NCBI RefSeq assembly: GCF_046127645.1
Contig: NZ_CP175919.1
DNA: 64,000 nucleotides
Source of the DNA: Clostridium_F caseinilyticum
Lineage (GTDB): Bacteria; Bacillota; Clostridia; Clostridiales; Clostridiaceae
Direction: 5' to 3' (one strand)
Every line of letters starts with the position of its first letter. Within the stretch, counting starts at the first letter, position 1. Position numbers and translations under genes: made by a program. A model generated the notes under the pieces. It saw only the letters and a program-made list of their open reading frames with translations, made no database searches and had not been told where the DNA came from. Below are positions 24,776-33,531 of the stretch, in pieces.

Positions 24776-26272
24776 TTGAATAACATTTTAAATATAATAA
24801 AAAATAGGACTTTAACTTATGAACAAAAGGTTTTATCTCTTGCTCGTGAATCTGAAAATTCATTAAATGTACTTAACCTTTCTCAAGATATTCAAAATTT
24901 AAGAGATGAAGGTATTATATGTGATTTAAATGAAGGTGATGCACCTTATAGACCTAGATATATTTGTCCTGATTACGAAAAGTTTATGAAACAAGGTAGT
25001 GAGTTTCTTAAATTAGATCCTCCAAAAGATATTTGGGAAGCTACAAATAATTTACTTATATTATATAAACATGTTCCTTCTATAACCTCTATGCCTGTTT
25101 ATATAGGAAACATTGATACTCTTTTGAATCCTTTTATAGAGGATGAACTAGAATCTTATAAAGCAATAAAATTATTTTTACTTCATATAGATAGAACTAT
25201 AACAGATTCTTTTTGTCATGCTAATATAGGCCCTAAAGAAACTAAGGCTGGAAGACTTATATTAAAAGCTCAAAGAGAACTTCAAACTGCTATACCAAAC
25301 ATAACTTTAAAATATGGAAAAGAAACTTCAAAAGAATTTGCTATTGACTCTATAAATACAGCTCTAGTTACAGCTAAACCTAGTTTTGCAAATCATGAAA
25401 TCTTTTCAAAAGACTTTCCTTACAATAATTATGGTATAGCTAGCTGCTATAATGGCTTATATATAGGTGGTGGTAGCTTTACTCTTGTAAGACTTAACCT
25501 TTATGCTACTGCTAAAAAAGCTAAATCTACAGAAGATTTCTTAGATAATGTTTTACCTGATGTTATGACAAAAATGAGTAATTATATAGATAAAAGAATA
25601 AATTTTATAGTAAATGAAAGTAACTTTTTCGAAAGTAGCTTTTTAGTAAGAGAAAAATTAATACACAAGGATAGATTTACAGCTATGTTTGGTATGTTTG
25701 GATTAGCTGAATGTGTTAACTATTTATTAAAAGCTAATGAACTAAAATATAGATTTGGTCATAGCGAAAAAACTAATGAACTAGGTATAAAAATAATAGA
25801 TAAAATGTATACCATAGTAAACAGCAATGTAAATGAGTATTGTTCAGCTACAGATGGTCACTTTTTACTACATGCACAAGTAGGCATAGAAACAGACAAA
25901 GGAACAAGTCCAGGCTGCAGAATACCTATTGGTGAAGAACCTGATTTGCCTACTCATTTACTTCAAAGTGCTAAATTCCATAAGTACTTTCCATCTGGTA
26001 TAGGTGATATCTTTCCATTTGAAGTTACTGCAAAGAAAAATCCTGAATCTATATTAGATATAATAAATGGGGCTTTTAAAGAAGGAATGAGATATTTCTC
26101 TCTTTACTCTTCAGATAGCGATGTAATAAGAATAACAGGCTACCTTGTTAAATTATCTGATATTAAAAAATTAGATAAAGGTGAGCAAGTTCTTCAAGAT
26201 ACAGTAGCTCTAGGTCTAGGCGCAGTTAAAAATTCTAAAATATTAGAAAGAAAGGTAAGAGATGATGCTTAA
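24776..26272 (+). CDS. yjjI: YjjI-family glycyl radical enzyme
   Basis: 498 residues. The C-terminal glycyl-radical motif is VIRITGY with the radical glycine at residue ~455, variant of the canonical RVxGY. The likely active-site cysteine is in ASCYNGLYIGGGSF (~residue 224). The family (DUF3029/YjjI) is shorter than pyruvate formate-lyase and its substrate is unknown. The ATG at 24767 overlaps the binding site AGGAGATG, so the TTG at 24776 is preferred. The activase gene overlaps its end by 11 bases, a strong sign of a functional pair. Oxygen sensitivity is expected. Confidence 0.88.
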   Translation: MNNILNIIKNRTLTYEQKVLSLARESENSLNVLNLSQDIQNLRDEGIICDLNEGDAPYRPRYICPDYEKFMKQGSEFLKLDPPKDIWEATNNLLILYKHVPSITSMPVYIGNIDTLLNPFIEDELESYKAIKLFLLHIDRTITDSFCHANIGPKETKAGRLILKAQRELQTAIPNITLKYGKETSKEFAIDSINTALVTAKPSFANHEIFSKDFPYNNYGIASCYNGLYIGGGSFTLVRLNLYATAKKAKSTEDFLDNVLPDVMTKMSNYIDKRINFIVNESNFFESSFLVREKLIHKDRFTAMFGMFGLAECVNYLLKANELKYRFGHSEKTNELGIKIIDKMYTIVNSNVNEYCSATDGHFLLHAQVGIETDKGTSPGCRIPIGEEPDLPTHLLQSAKFHKYFPSGIGDIFPFEVTAKKNPESILDIINGAFKEGMRYFSLYSSDSDVIRITGYLVKLSDIKKLDKGEQVLQDTVALGLGAVKNSKILERKVRDDA

Positions 26273-27101
26273 AGGGTTGGTTAACAAAATAATACCTTTT
26301 AGTTCTGTAGATGGTCCTGGAAACAGGACCGCTATATTTTTTCAAGGTTGTAATTTTGATTGTAAGTACTGCCATAATCCTGAAACTATAAATACTTGTA
26401 AGGCTTGTGGTACCTGTGCCTTTGTCTGTCCTTATAATGCTGTAGAATTTTTAGGAGACTCTGTAAAGTGGGATGAAAATAAATGTAGAAACTGTGGTAT
26501 ATGCCTAGAAAAATGCAAAAATAATTGTGGCCCTAGAAACAAATATATGAGTGTTGGAGAAATTATAAAAGAAATATTAAAAACAAAACCTTTTATATCC
26601 GGTATCACTGTGTCTGGGGGAGAATGTACTCTCCAAAAAGATTTTTTAATAGACCTATTCGAAAAAATTAAACTTTTGGGTCTTACTGTTTTTGTAGATA
26701 CTAATGGCTCTCTAGATTTTTCTAAAAATCCTAAACTTACAGAATTAATGGATATGGCTATGGTTGATGTAAAATCCTTTGACAATAAAGAGCATAAAAT
26801 GCTCACAAAAAGAAATAATGATATAGTACTTAAAAATGTTAGATATTTAGCTAGCATAAATAAACTGTACGAAATAAGAACTGTTATAGTTCCAGATCTT
26901 TTAGATAATGAAAATAACGTATTTGAACTAAGCAAAATTATAGCTTCTTTGAATCCTAATATAAGATATAAGTTTATAAAATATAGACCTATGGGAGTTA
27001 GAAAAGAAAAAATAGATTCAAAGACCCCAACAGATGAATACATGGAAAATCTTAAAAACATAGCATTAAAAAATGGTTGTAAAGATATAATAATATTATA
27101 A
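26262..27101 (+). CDS. yjjW: YjjW-family glycyl radical enzyme activase
   Basis: A 279-residue radical SAM activase that abstracts the glycine hydrogen of its partner using 5'-deoxyadenosyl radical. The SAM cluster motif is CNFDCKYC (Cys30, Cys34, Cys37). It is followed by a ferredoxin-like insert with two further cysteine sets (CKACGTCAFVCP; CRNCGICLEKCKNNC), as in activases of the glycerol/benzylsuccinate type. ISGITVSGGECTLQ is the GGE SAM-binding block. It overlaps the yjjI-like gene by 11 bases, implying translational coupling. Confidence 0.92.
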   Translation: MMLKGLVNKIIPFSSVDGPGNRTAIFFQGCNFDCKYCHNPETINTCKACGTCAFVCPYNAVEFLGDSVKWDENKCRNCGICLEKCKNNCGPRNKYMSVGEIIKEILKTKPFISGITVSGGECTLQKDFLIDLFEKIKLLGLTVFVDTNGSLDFSKNPKLTELMDMAMVDVKSFDNKEHKMLTKRNNDIVLKNVRYLASINKLYEIRTVIVPDLLDNENNVFELSKIIASLNPNIRYKFIKYRPMGVRKEKIDSKTPTDEYMENLKNIALKNGCKDIIIL

Positions 27102-27121
27102 ATTTACATAGCATAAATTTA

Positions 27122-27150
27122 TTGACAAACATTCTTTGCTAAAGTAGAAT
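27122..27150 (+). promoter_or_regulatory. Sigma-A promoter for the hydrogenase-maturation operon leader
   Basis: TTGACA (27122-27127), a 17-base spacer and TAGAAT (27145-27150). Transcription would start near 27157, giving a ~177-base leader ending in the terminator at 27309-27333. Confidence 0.75.
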
Positions 27151-27156
27151 TAAATC

Positions 27157-27333
27157 AAATTTAGTTCAAATAATTAGAGAGGTTTTTTGCTTCTTTAATT
27201 ATTTGTTCTCTAAAAGATACGTCACCTAACAGTGAAGATTAATCTAATCTGAAAGGAAAGTTATATAGTTTAAATTAAGGTATTTTATACCTTTTATTTG
27301 GATGCTTTAACTTTCCCTTTGGGAAAGTTTTTT
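27157..27333 (+). ncRNA. Putative attenuator/riboswitch-like leader of the hyd maturation operon
   Basis: The leader contains alternative 5' helices (CAAATAATTA with TAATTATTTG; TTAGAGA with TCTCTAA, mutually exclusive), a small hairpin TCAC-CTAACA-GTGA, a hairpin AAGGTAT-TTT-ATACCTT (27277-27293), and an arm GGAAAGTTA (27255-27263). That arm pairs perfectly with TAACTTTCC (27308-27316), the 5' half of the terminator. Terminator and antiterminator are therefore mutually exclusive. No T-box, SAM, TPP, cobalamin, purine or other known aptamer core is recognised. The ligand is unknown. Confidence 0.55.
27309..27333 (+). terminator. Leader terminator upstream of the hyd maturation genes
   Basis: AACTTTCCC-TTT-GGGAAAGTT followed by TTTTTT: a textbook rho-independent terminator. 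It sits 180 bases before the first gene of the operon rather than after one. Confidence 0.92.
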
Positions 27334-27403
27334 ATTTTACAAAATAAACTTTTACACTTAATATTTTCTTTTATTACTAAACATTTATCATCAAATTTAT
27401 TGT

Positions 27404-27482
27404 TTAAGTTATGTTAAGTAATTATGAAAAACTGCAAAAATCATACAATTGTTTAGGCGAAATCAATGTTCATATAACTTAA
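27404..27482 (+). ncRNA. Possible second folded RNA element just before the TM1266-like gene
   Basis: A closing stem TTAAGTTAT/ATAACTTAA (27404-27412 with 27474-27482, perfect) encloses two short hairpins (TATGA/TCATA; ATTG/CAAT), giving a three-way-junction-like shape. It ends about 20 bases before the ribosome binding site. The short AT-rich helices make chance pairing possible. Confidence 0.3.
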
Positions 27483-27513
27483 CAGATCTATTATTTATGA
27501 TAGGAGGTACATT

Positions 27514-27765
27514 ATGAAAAAAATTGCTGTTATTAGTGCTATCTTAGAAGATCCAAAAAACTGCCAACAAAAATTTAATGAAATAATTGCTGACTTCAAA
27601 GGCATTGTAAAAGGAAGAATGGGTATCCCCTTTGAAGAGGAGGGTGTATCTGTAATCTCTATTACTGTAACTGGAACTCTAGATGAAATTAATAGCCTTA
27701 CAGGCAAATTAGGTAATCTAGAAAATGTATATGTAAAAACATCTATATCAAAGAAAGAAATATAA
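27514..27765 (+). CDS. TM1266-family iron-only hydrogenase system putative regulator
   Basis: An 83-residue ACT-like protein, similar to the C-terminal domain of NikR, of the TM1266 family that accompanies [FeFe]-hydrogenase maturation genes. The sequence KKIAVISAILEDPKNCQQKFNEIIADFKGIVKGRMGIPFEEEGVSVISITVTG shows the beta-alpha-beta pattern. A regulatory role is inferred from family and context; no DNA-binding domain is present. Start ATG behind AGGAGG. HydE starts 3 bases after its stop. Confidence 0.88.
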   Translation: MKKIAVISAILEDPKNCQQKFNEIIADFKGIVKGRMGIPFEEEGVSVISITVTGTLDEINSLTGKLGNLENVYVKTSISKKEI

Positions 27766-27767
27766 CT

Positions 27768-28814
27768 ATGAAAAAAATTATTGATGAACTATATGAAAAA
27801 AACAATACCTCAAATGATAAGCTTTTATATTTACTTAACAATATTGATGAAAGGAATAAAGAATATCTAATATATAAAGCTCATAAAACTAGTTTAAAGT
27901 ATTATAATAACAAAGTTTATTTAAGAGGATTAATAGAATTTACAAACTATTGTAAAAATGGTTGTTTATATTGCGGTATATCTTGTCAAAATAATAATGC
28001 TGAAAGATATAGACTATCTAAAGAAGAAATACTTAACTGTTGCAGCAAAGGCTACTCTTTAGGCTATAGAACTTTTGTACTCCAAGGTGGAGAAGATCCT
28101 TATTATACAGATGATAAAATTATTGACATTATAAAATCTATAAAAAAATTATTTCCAGACTGTGCTATAACATTATCTATTGGTGAAAAAAGTTACGAAA
28201 CATATAAAAAATTTTATGAAGCAGGAGCAGATAGATATTTACTACGGCATGAAACTGCTTCCAAAAACTTATACGAAAATCTTCATCCTGATATGAATTT
28301 TGAAAATAGGCGTTTATGTTTAAAAAACCTAAAAAAAATAGGCTATCAGGTTGGTGCTGGATTCATGATAGGATTACCTAATCAAACAAATGAAGATTAC
28401 GTAAATGACTTGATATTTTTAAAAGAATTAAAACCTCATATGGTTGGTATAGGTCCTTTTATTCCTCATAAAGATACTGTACTTAAAAATCAATCTGCTG
28501 GTACATTAGAAGACACTACTACATTACTAGCTCTTATAAGGTTACTTTTACCTGAGGTTTTATTACCAGTAACTACAGCTTTAGGAACAATAAATCCTAT
28601 GGGACGGGAAAGAGGTTTAAAGGCTGGAGCTAATGTGGTTATGCCAAATCTTTCTCCTACTAATGTTAGAAATAAATATATGCTATATGACAATAAAATT
28701 TGTACTGGTGATGAAGCTGCAGAATGCAGGAAATGTATAGAAAATAGAATTAATAATGCTGGTTTTTCTCTAGATTTAACTAGAGGAGATAATATTTTAT
28801 GGAGGCGAATATAA
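27768..28814 (+). CDS. hydE: [FeFe] hydrogenase H-cluster radical SAM maturase HydE
   Basis: 348 residues. HydE helps make the dithiomethylamine-bridged di-iron subcluster of [FeFe] hydrogenase. The radical SAM motif is CKNGCLYC (Cys62, Cys66, Cys69). The following blocks (YRLSKEEIL, VLQGGEDP, RHETASKNLYENLHPDM, VGAGFMIGLPNQTNEDY) are typical of HydE and biotin synthase-like folds. It is part of a tight operon: TM1266-like gene 3 bases upstream, hydG start directly after its stop codon. Confidence 0.96.
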   Translation: MKKIIDELYEKNNTSNDKLLYLLNNIDERNKEYLIYKAHKTSLKYYNNKVYLRGLIEFTNYCKNGCLYCGISCQNNNAERYRLSKEEILNCCSKGYSLGYRTFVLQGGEDPYYTDDKIIDIIKSIKKLFPDCAITLSIGEKSYETYKKFYEAGADRYLLRHETASKNLYENLHPDMNFENRRLCLKNLKKIGYQVGAGFMIGLPNQTNEDYVNDLIFLKELKPHMVGIGPFIPHKDTVLKNQSAGTLEDTTTLLALIRLLLPEVLLPVTTALGTINPMGRERGLKAGANVVMPNLSPTNVRNKYMLYDNKICTGDEAAECRKCIENRINNAGFSLDLTRGDNILWRRI

Positions 28815-30194
28815 ATGTTTATAAATCATGATTGTATAGAAAACTTATTAAAAGAAGCTGAAAATACTACAAATGAAGATATAGAAAAGGTTTTAGATAA
28901 AGCCTGTAGTAGGGAGAAGTTGTCTCACAAAGATATAGCTGTACTTCTCCAAATAAAAGACAAAAAATTATTATCTAGAATGTTTAAAATTGCTGGAGAT
29001 ATAAAGAAATCTATATACGGCAATAGAATTGTTTTATTTGCTCCTTTATATATTAGTGACTATTGCGTTAATAATTGTGTATATTGTGGTTATAAAAGCT
29101 GTAATGGTTTTGAAAGAAGAAAGTTAACCCAAGAAGAAATTCGAACTGAAGTTGAAATTCTTGAAAAAATGGGACATAAAAGATTAGCTTTAGAAGCCGG
29201 AGAAGATCCTGTGAACTGTGATATAAATTATATATTAGAAAGTATAAAAACCATATATGATACTCAGCATGAAAATGGAAATATAAGAAGAATAAACGTT
29301 AATATTGCAGCTACTACTGTTGAAAATTATAAAAAATTAAAAGCTGCTAATATAGGAACTTATATATTATTTCAAGAAACTTATCATAAACCTACTTATG
29401 AAAAAATGCATCCTAATTGTTTAAAAGATAGCTATGAATATCATTTAACTGCATTTGATAGAGCAATGGAAGGTGGCATAGATGATGTAGGTGCTGGAGT
29501 TCTTCTTGGTTTATCGGATTATAAATTTGAAGTTTTAGGTTTAATGTTTCACAATGAACACTTAGAAGAAAAATATGGCGTTGGATTCCATACTATATCA
29601 GTTCCTAGATTAAGAGCAGCTGGTGGAGTAACTCTTGAAAAATTTCCTCATTTAGTAGATGATGAAACTTTTAAACAAATCGTAGCTATATTAAGAATTG
29701 CTGTACCTTTCACCGGTATGATATTATCCACAAGGGAAAGTGCAGAGATGAGAAGAGAAGCTATTGAATATGGTATATCTCAAGTAAGTGCTGGTTCTTG
29801 TACAGGAGTTGGTGGATACAAAGAACGTGAAGAAGGAAAACATGATGTTGATCAATTTATAATCGCAGATAATAGAAATCATCTAGATATTATAAAAGAA
29901 TTAATTGAAGATGGTCATATTCCAAGTTATTGTACAGGTTGTTATAGAAAAGGTAGAACTGGTGATAGATTTATGAGTCTTGCTAAATCTGGTAATATTC
30001 AGTATGTATGTCAACCTAATGCTATAATGACTTTAATGGAATTTCTATTAGATTATGGTGATGATGAATTAAAAGAAAAAGGCGAAAAATTAATAAAAGA
30101 AGAAATAACTAAAATAAAAAGAGATGATATTAAAAAGACAGTTATTGAAAATATAGAAAGAATAAGAAATGGTGAAAGAGACCTATTTTTTTAG
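28815..30194 (+). CDS. hydG: [FeFe] hydrogenase H-cluster radical SAM maturase HydG
   Basis: 459 residues. HydG cleaves tyrosine to p-cresol and produces the CO and CN- ligands of the H-cluster on an Fe(Cys) synthon. The SAM cluster motif is CVNNCVYC (Cys84, Cys88, Cys91), and the auxiliary C-terminal cluster motif is CTGC followed by a distant Cys (YVCQP), matching the CxxC-x22-C pattern. The block EAGEDPVNCDI is in the barrel. Start ATG overlaps none but immediately follows the hydE stop; the GGAGG site lies inside the hydE end. Full length. Confidence 0.97.
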   Translation: MFINHDCIENLLKEAENTTNEDIEKVLDKACSREKLSHKDIAVLLQIKDKKLLSRMFKIAGDIKKSIYGNRIVLFAPLYISDYCVNNCVYCGYKSCNGFERRKLTQEEIRTEVEILEKMGHKRLALEAGEDPVNCDINYILESIKTIYDTQHENGNIRRINVNIAATTVENYKKLKAANIGTYILFQETYHKPTYEKMHPNCLKDSYEYHLTAFDRAMEGGIDDVGAGVLLGLSDYKFEVLGLMFHNEHLEEKYGVGFHTISVPRLRAAGGVTLEKFPHLVDDETFKQIVAILRIAVPFTGMILSTRESAEMRREAIEYGISQVSAGSCTGVGGYKEREEGKHDVDQFIIADNRNHLDIIKELIEDGHIPSYCTGCYRKGRTGDRFMSLAKSGNIQYVCQPNAIMTLMEFLLDYGDDELKEKGEKLIKEEITKIKRDDIKKTVIENIERIRNGERDLFF

Positions 30195-30202
30195 GAGGAT
30201 TT

Positions 30203-31396
30203 ATGAATACTACACCTAATGCCAATAGAATTCATATAACTTTTATAGGTAAAACTAATTCTGGAAAGTCTTCTTTAATGAATGCAATAATAGGCCAAGA
30301 TATATCTATTGTATCACCTATAGAAGGAACTACTACTGATCCTGTAAGTAAAGCTATGGAATTTATACCTTTGGGGCCAGTTCTATTTACAGATACGGCT
30401 GGATTAGAGGATAACACTAAACTTGGCAAAATAAGAATTGAAAAAACTTTAAATACTCTTTTAAGAACAGATTTCGCTGTATATGTTATGTCTGCTGAGG
30501 ATATTGATATAAATTTATATGAAAAAACTATAAATAAATTTAAGAAGCAAAATATTTCTTATATAACAGTTATAAACAAAATGGATATTATAGAAAAAAA
30601 TAAAATAGATAATATAAAAAATATAATAGAAGATCCTATATTTGTTTCATCAAATGATATTAATAGTATCCTTAATTTAAAAGATTTAATAATAAAGAAT
30701 TTAAGCAAAACTAAAGAAGATGATACCATTATAGGTAATCTACTACAATACAATAGCAAAGTAATCATGGTAATACCCATAGATTCTGAAGCTCCAAAGG
30801 GTAGATTAATATTGCCACAAGTACAATTAATAAGAGATTGTTTAGATCATGGTATAAAAAGTTATGTAGTTAGAGATACAGAATTGAAATCTGCATTAGA
30901 TGATTTAAAAAATGTAGATCTAGTCATAACAGATTCTCAAGCCTTTAAAAAGGTAAACAATATTGTTCGCAAAAATATAAAACTCACAAGTTTTTCTATA
31001 TTACTTGCTAATTATAAAGGTAATTTAAAAACTTTTGTAGAAGGAACTAAAGCTATAAACAGCTTAAATGAAAATTCTAAAATACTTATATCTGAAAGTT
31101 GTACACATAATTTTTCTCATGAAGATATCGGTAGAGTTAAAATACCCAACATGATTAATTCACATGTGGATAAAAAATTAAATTATGAATTTAAAATAGG
31201 TGAAAGTTTTCCACAAGATGTGGATAAATATGATCTTATAATTCATTGCGGTGCTTGCATGGTAAATAAAAAATCTATGGATTCAAAGCTTAAATTATGT
31301 ATAGAAAAAAATGTGCCTATAACTAACTATGGCATATTAATCTCTTATTTAACTGGTATTTTAGATAGAAGTATAGAAGTGTTTAATATTAAATAA
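30203..31396 (+). CDS. hydF: [FeFe] hydrogenase H-cluster maturation GTPase HydF
   Basis: 397 residues; scaffold on which the di-iron subcluster is assembled and delivered to HydA. GTPase motifs: P-loop GKTNSGKSS, DTAG, and NKMD. The C-terminal cluster-binding motif is CTHNF ... HCGAC, i.e. the CxH...HCxxC pattern. Start ATG behind AGGAGG, 8 bases after hydG. It completes the maturation set EGF; the hydrogenase structural gene hydA is not in the window. A terminator follows at 31461. Confidence 0.97.
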   Translation: MNTTPNANRIHITFIGKTNSGKSSLMNAIIGQDISIVSPIEGTTTDPVSKAMEFIPLGPVLFTDTAGLEDNTKLGKIRIEKTLNTLLRTDFAVYVMSAEDIDINLYEKTINKFKKQNISYITVINKMDIIEKNKIDNIKNIIEDPIFVSSNDINSILNLKDLIIKNLSKTKEDDTIIGNLLQYNSKVIMVIPIDSEAPKGRLILPQVQLIRDCLDHGIKSYVVRDTELKSALDDLKNVDLVITDSQAFKKVNNIVRKNIKLTSFSILLANYKGNLKTFVEGTKAINSLNENSKILISESCTHNFSHEDIGRVKIPNMINSHVDKKLNYEFKIGESFPQDVDKYDLIIHCGACMVNKKSMDSKLKLCIEKNVPITNYGILISYLTGILDRSIEVFNIK

Positions 31397-31460
31397 AATA
31401 TAGGTTTTCAACTAATTTTAAATTAATATATTATTATATTAAAATAAATTTAATGTAAAA

Positions 31461-31502
31461 AATACACTTAACAAGCGAAATAATACGTTTGTTAAGTGTA
31501 TT
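31461..31502 (+). terminator. Terminator of the hyd maturation operon
   Basis: A 14-bp perfect stem (AATACACTTAACAA at 31461-31474, TTGTTAAGTGTATT at 31489-31502), followed by ATTATATTT. It lies 65 bases after the hydF stop. Confidence 0.75.
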
Positions 31503-31735
31503 ATTATATTTACAATACTAAATTTAAATGTATTTTATCCTTAATTCTTTTTACTTAAATTTTGTATATAGTTTTTAAATAAAGTCTATTAAACAATTTT
31601 TAACTATAAATACTTATAATTAACTCTAAATAATAAATTAACTTATATTTAGTATGTTATGAGATTTTAAACAAAAACATATATATCTTTTATTGGTATA
31701 ATAATATTATCAGACATTAAAAAGGAGATGAGCCA
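31503..31735. other. AT-rich intergenic region upstream of the symporter gene
   Basis: No gene. A TATAAT at 31697-31702 is a plausible -10 box for the symporter, 34 bases before its TTG start. No other structure was recognised. Confidence 0.4.
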
Positions 31736-33109
31736 TTGCTTATAGTAAGTATAATTATAACATTAATTTTAACTGGAATAGTTGGATATATTGGCAAACT
31801 AAAAGTAAAAACGGCTAAAGACTTCATAAATGCAGACAATAAACTAGGCATATTAGGAGTAACCAGCATGCTTATGGGCTCTATAATAGGAGGTGCTTCA
31901 ACTGTAGGTACTGCACAAATGGCTTATAAACATGGGATATCTGCTATATGGTTTATATTGGGAGTATGTATTGCTAGTATTTTATTGGGACTTTTATATT
32001 CTAGCCAAGTTGGCAAAGCTAACATGACTACCCTACCTCAAATTATAGGAAACACTTATGGTATAAAAGCAAGAACTAGCTCTAGCTTGTTACTTTCTTT
32101 AGGTATGTTTATTCATATAAGTGGTCAAGTGTTGGCTTGCACACCCCTTTTTACATCTATATTTAACCTAGATGTAAAAATAACTTCTATAATAGTAATC
32201 TTTTTGTTAGTTTGTTATATAGTATTCGGAGGTTTTTGGGGTAGCACTATGGTAGGTGCTGTTAAAACTGTACTTTTATATGGTACAAGTATAATATGTG
32301 GAATTATATTAATCTTTTCATTAAACGGCACTACAGAAATTTTAAATCATTTTCCTAAAAATCCTTGGTTTAATATATTTAGCGACGGTATTTTTGAAGA
32401 TTTAGCTTCAGGATTTTCTACAGTACTTGGAATACTTTCTACCCAAACCTACTTTCAATCTATTATGGCTGGTAAAAGTCCTAAAACTTCTAAAATAAGT
32501 TCATTTTTAGTAGCCTTTTTAATATTTCCAGTAGGCATTGTATGTACACTTATAGGAATGTATATGAGAATTCACTTCCCAAACATAAATCCTAATGAAG
32601 CTTTTCCTCTATTTTTAATTAATTATCTTCACCCAGCTTTAGGGGGTGTATCTATAGCTACAGTTCTTATATCTTCTATAGCTACTGGTGCTGGATTGGC
32701 CTTAGGCATAGCTACAATGATGGTAAAAGATATAATACCAACTTTATCTAATAAAAAATTAGAAGATAAAAGAGAAATTTTATATTTAAGAATATGTATT
32801 TTAATAATAGGTATTTTAACATTAGTAATAGTTATAAATAATACTGACTCCATGATATTAAATTGGGGATTTTTATCTATGATATTTAGAGCTACCCCTA
32901 TATTTGTACCAGCATTATGTGCATTATTCTTTAAAAATAAAATTAATAAAAAAGCGGGATTCTATTGTGTATTAGCTGGACCTCTATCAAGTATCCTTTG
33001 GATAATTATTGGATTTAGCGGAATAACTTCTATATATATAGGTATTACTATGAATATACTTGCTATGACTTATGCAAGTAAAAGATTTAATTCTGTTAAA
33101 AGAATATAA
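31736..33109 (+). CDS. Sodium:solute symporter family protein
   Basis: A 457-residue integral membrane protein with about 12-13 helices. The first helices contain the SSS family pattern (DFINADNKLGILGVTSMLMGSIIGGASTVGTAQMAYKHGISAIWF), including the unwound region predicted to bind Na+ and substrate. The substrate is unknown; pantothenate/proline-type members share this fold. Given the neighbouring proline reductase, amino acid uptake is possible but not shown. Start TTG behind AAAAAGGAG. Monocistronic or followed by the 33-codon gene. Confidence 0.88.
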   Translation: MLIVSIIITLILTGIVGYIGKLKVKTAKDFINADNKLGILGVTSMLMGSIIGGASTVGTAQMAYKHGISAIWFILGVCIASILLGLLYSSQVGKANMTTLPQIIGNTYGIKARTSSSLLLSLGMFIHISGQVLACTPLFTSIFNLDVKITSIIVIFLLVCYIVFGGFWGSTMVGAVKTVLLYGTSIICGIILIFSLNGTTEILNHFPKNPWFNIFSDGIFEDLASGFSTVLGILSTQTYFQSIMAGKSPKTSKISSFLVAFLIFPVGIVCTLIGMYMRIHFPNINPNEAFPLFLINYLHPALGGVSIATVLISSIATGAGLALGIATMMVKDIIPTLSNKKLEDKREILYLRICILIIGILTLVIVINNTDSMILNWGFLSMIFRATPIFVPALCALFFKNKINKKAGFYCVLAGPLSSILWIIIGFSGITSIYIGITMNILAMTYASKRFNSVKRI

Positions 33110-33132
33110 ATTTTCTTTTACCCTGTATTAAA

Positions 33133-33179
33133 AAACCTCTTTTGATTAAAGATAATACTATATTAATTAAAGGAGGTTT
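33133..33179 (+). promoter_or_regulatory. Hairpin sequestering the ribosome binding site of the 33-codon gene
   Basis: Arms 33133-33149 (AAACCTCTTTTGATTAA) and 33163-33179 (TTAATTAAAGGAGGTTT) can form a 17-bp stem with two G-U pairs and a 13-base loop. The entire AAAGGAGG sits in the 3' arm, so the folded form would block translation. Confidence 0.55.
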
Positions 33180-33182
33180 AGT

Positions 33183-33284
33183 ATGGCTAAAAAAGGAATG
33201 AAGAGACCCTCTCCAGATGAAAATAATAAGGGTCAAACAAAAAAAAGAAAGAATACTCCACCTTCTGTACCAGAAGTCAAATAA
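33183..33284 (+). CDS. Small basic protein, 33 residues
   Basis: Open frame MAKKGMKRPSPDE... ending PPSVPEVK, rich in Lys, Pro and Arg with no hydrophobic core, so probably disordered and nucleic-acid- or spore-associated. Evidence that it is real: a perfect AAAGGAGG six bases before the ATG, codon usage like its neighbours and a stop followed by an inverted repeat. It is too short for most gene callers. No family is assigned with confidence. Short Lys/Pro-rich proteins of this kind are known in clostridia. Confidence 0.7.
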   Translation: MAKKGMKRPSPDENNKGQTKKRKNTPPSVPEVK

Positions 33285-33531
33285 TCTTTAGGAGCTATAT
33301 CATAATGCATAAAAAATCCAATATGAGAAGCTCCTTCTCTGTTTTATAATCAAATTTTATTTATAAACTCAATTATTTATAATACATTGGAAACTATCTT
33401 AAAATACTTTTGCATAATGCTTTATTTTGAAACCTCCTCTTTATTTTATTATATATTAATGCTAATATATTGTAGAATATACCACTTATTTTGGCATATT
33501 TTAAATTAATACTAATTCTAGGAGAATTTCC

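Noticed and set aside
26432..27061. 209-codon minus-strand frame opposite the YjjW activase
   Set aside because: The plus-strand gene has full radical-SAM and ferredoxin motifs; the antisense frame has no start site signal or domain.
27157..27240. SAM-I (S-box) riboswitch in the hyd leader because of the AGAGAGG motif
   Set aside because: The rest of the S-box core (GGGA...TGGC, GATGAA, CGGCAACC) is absent; only the short AGAGAGG matches.
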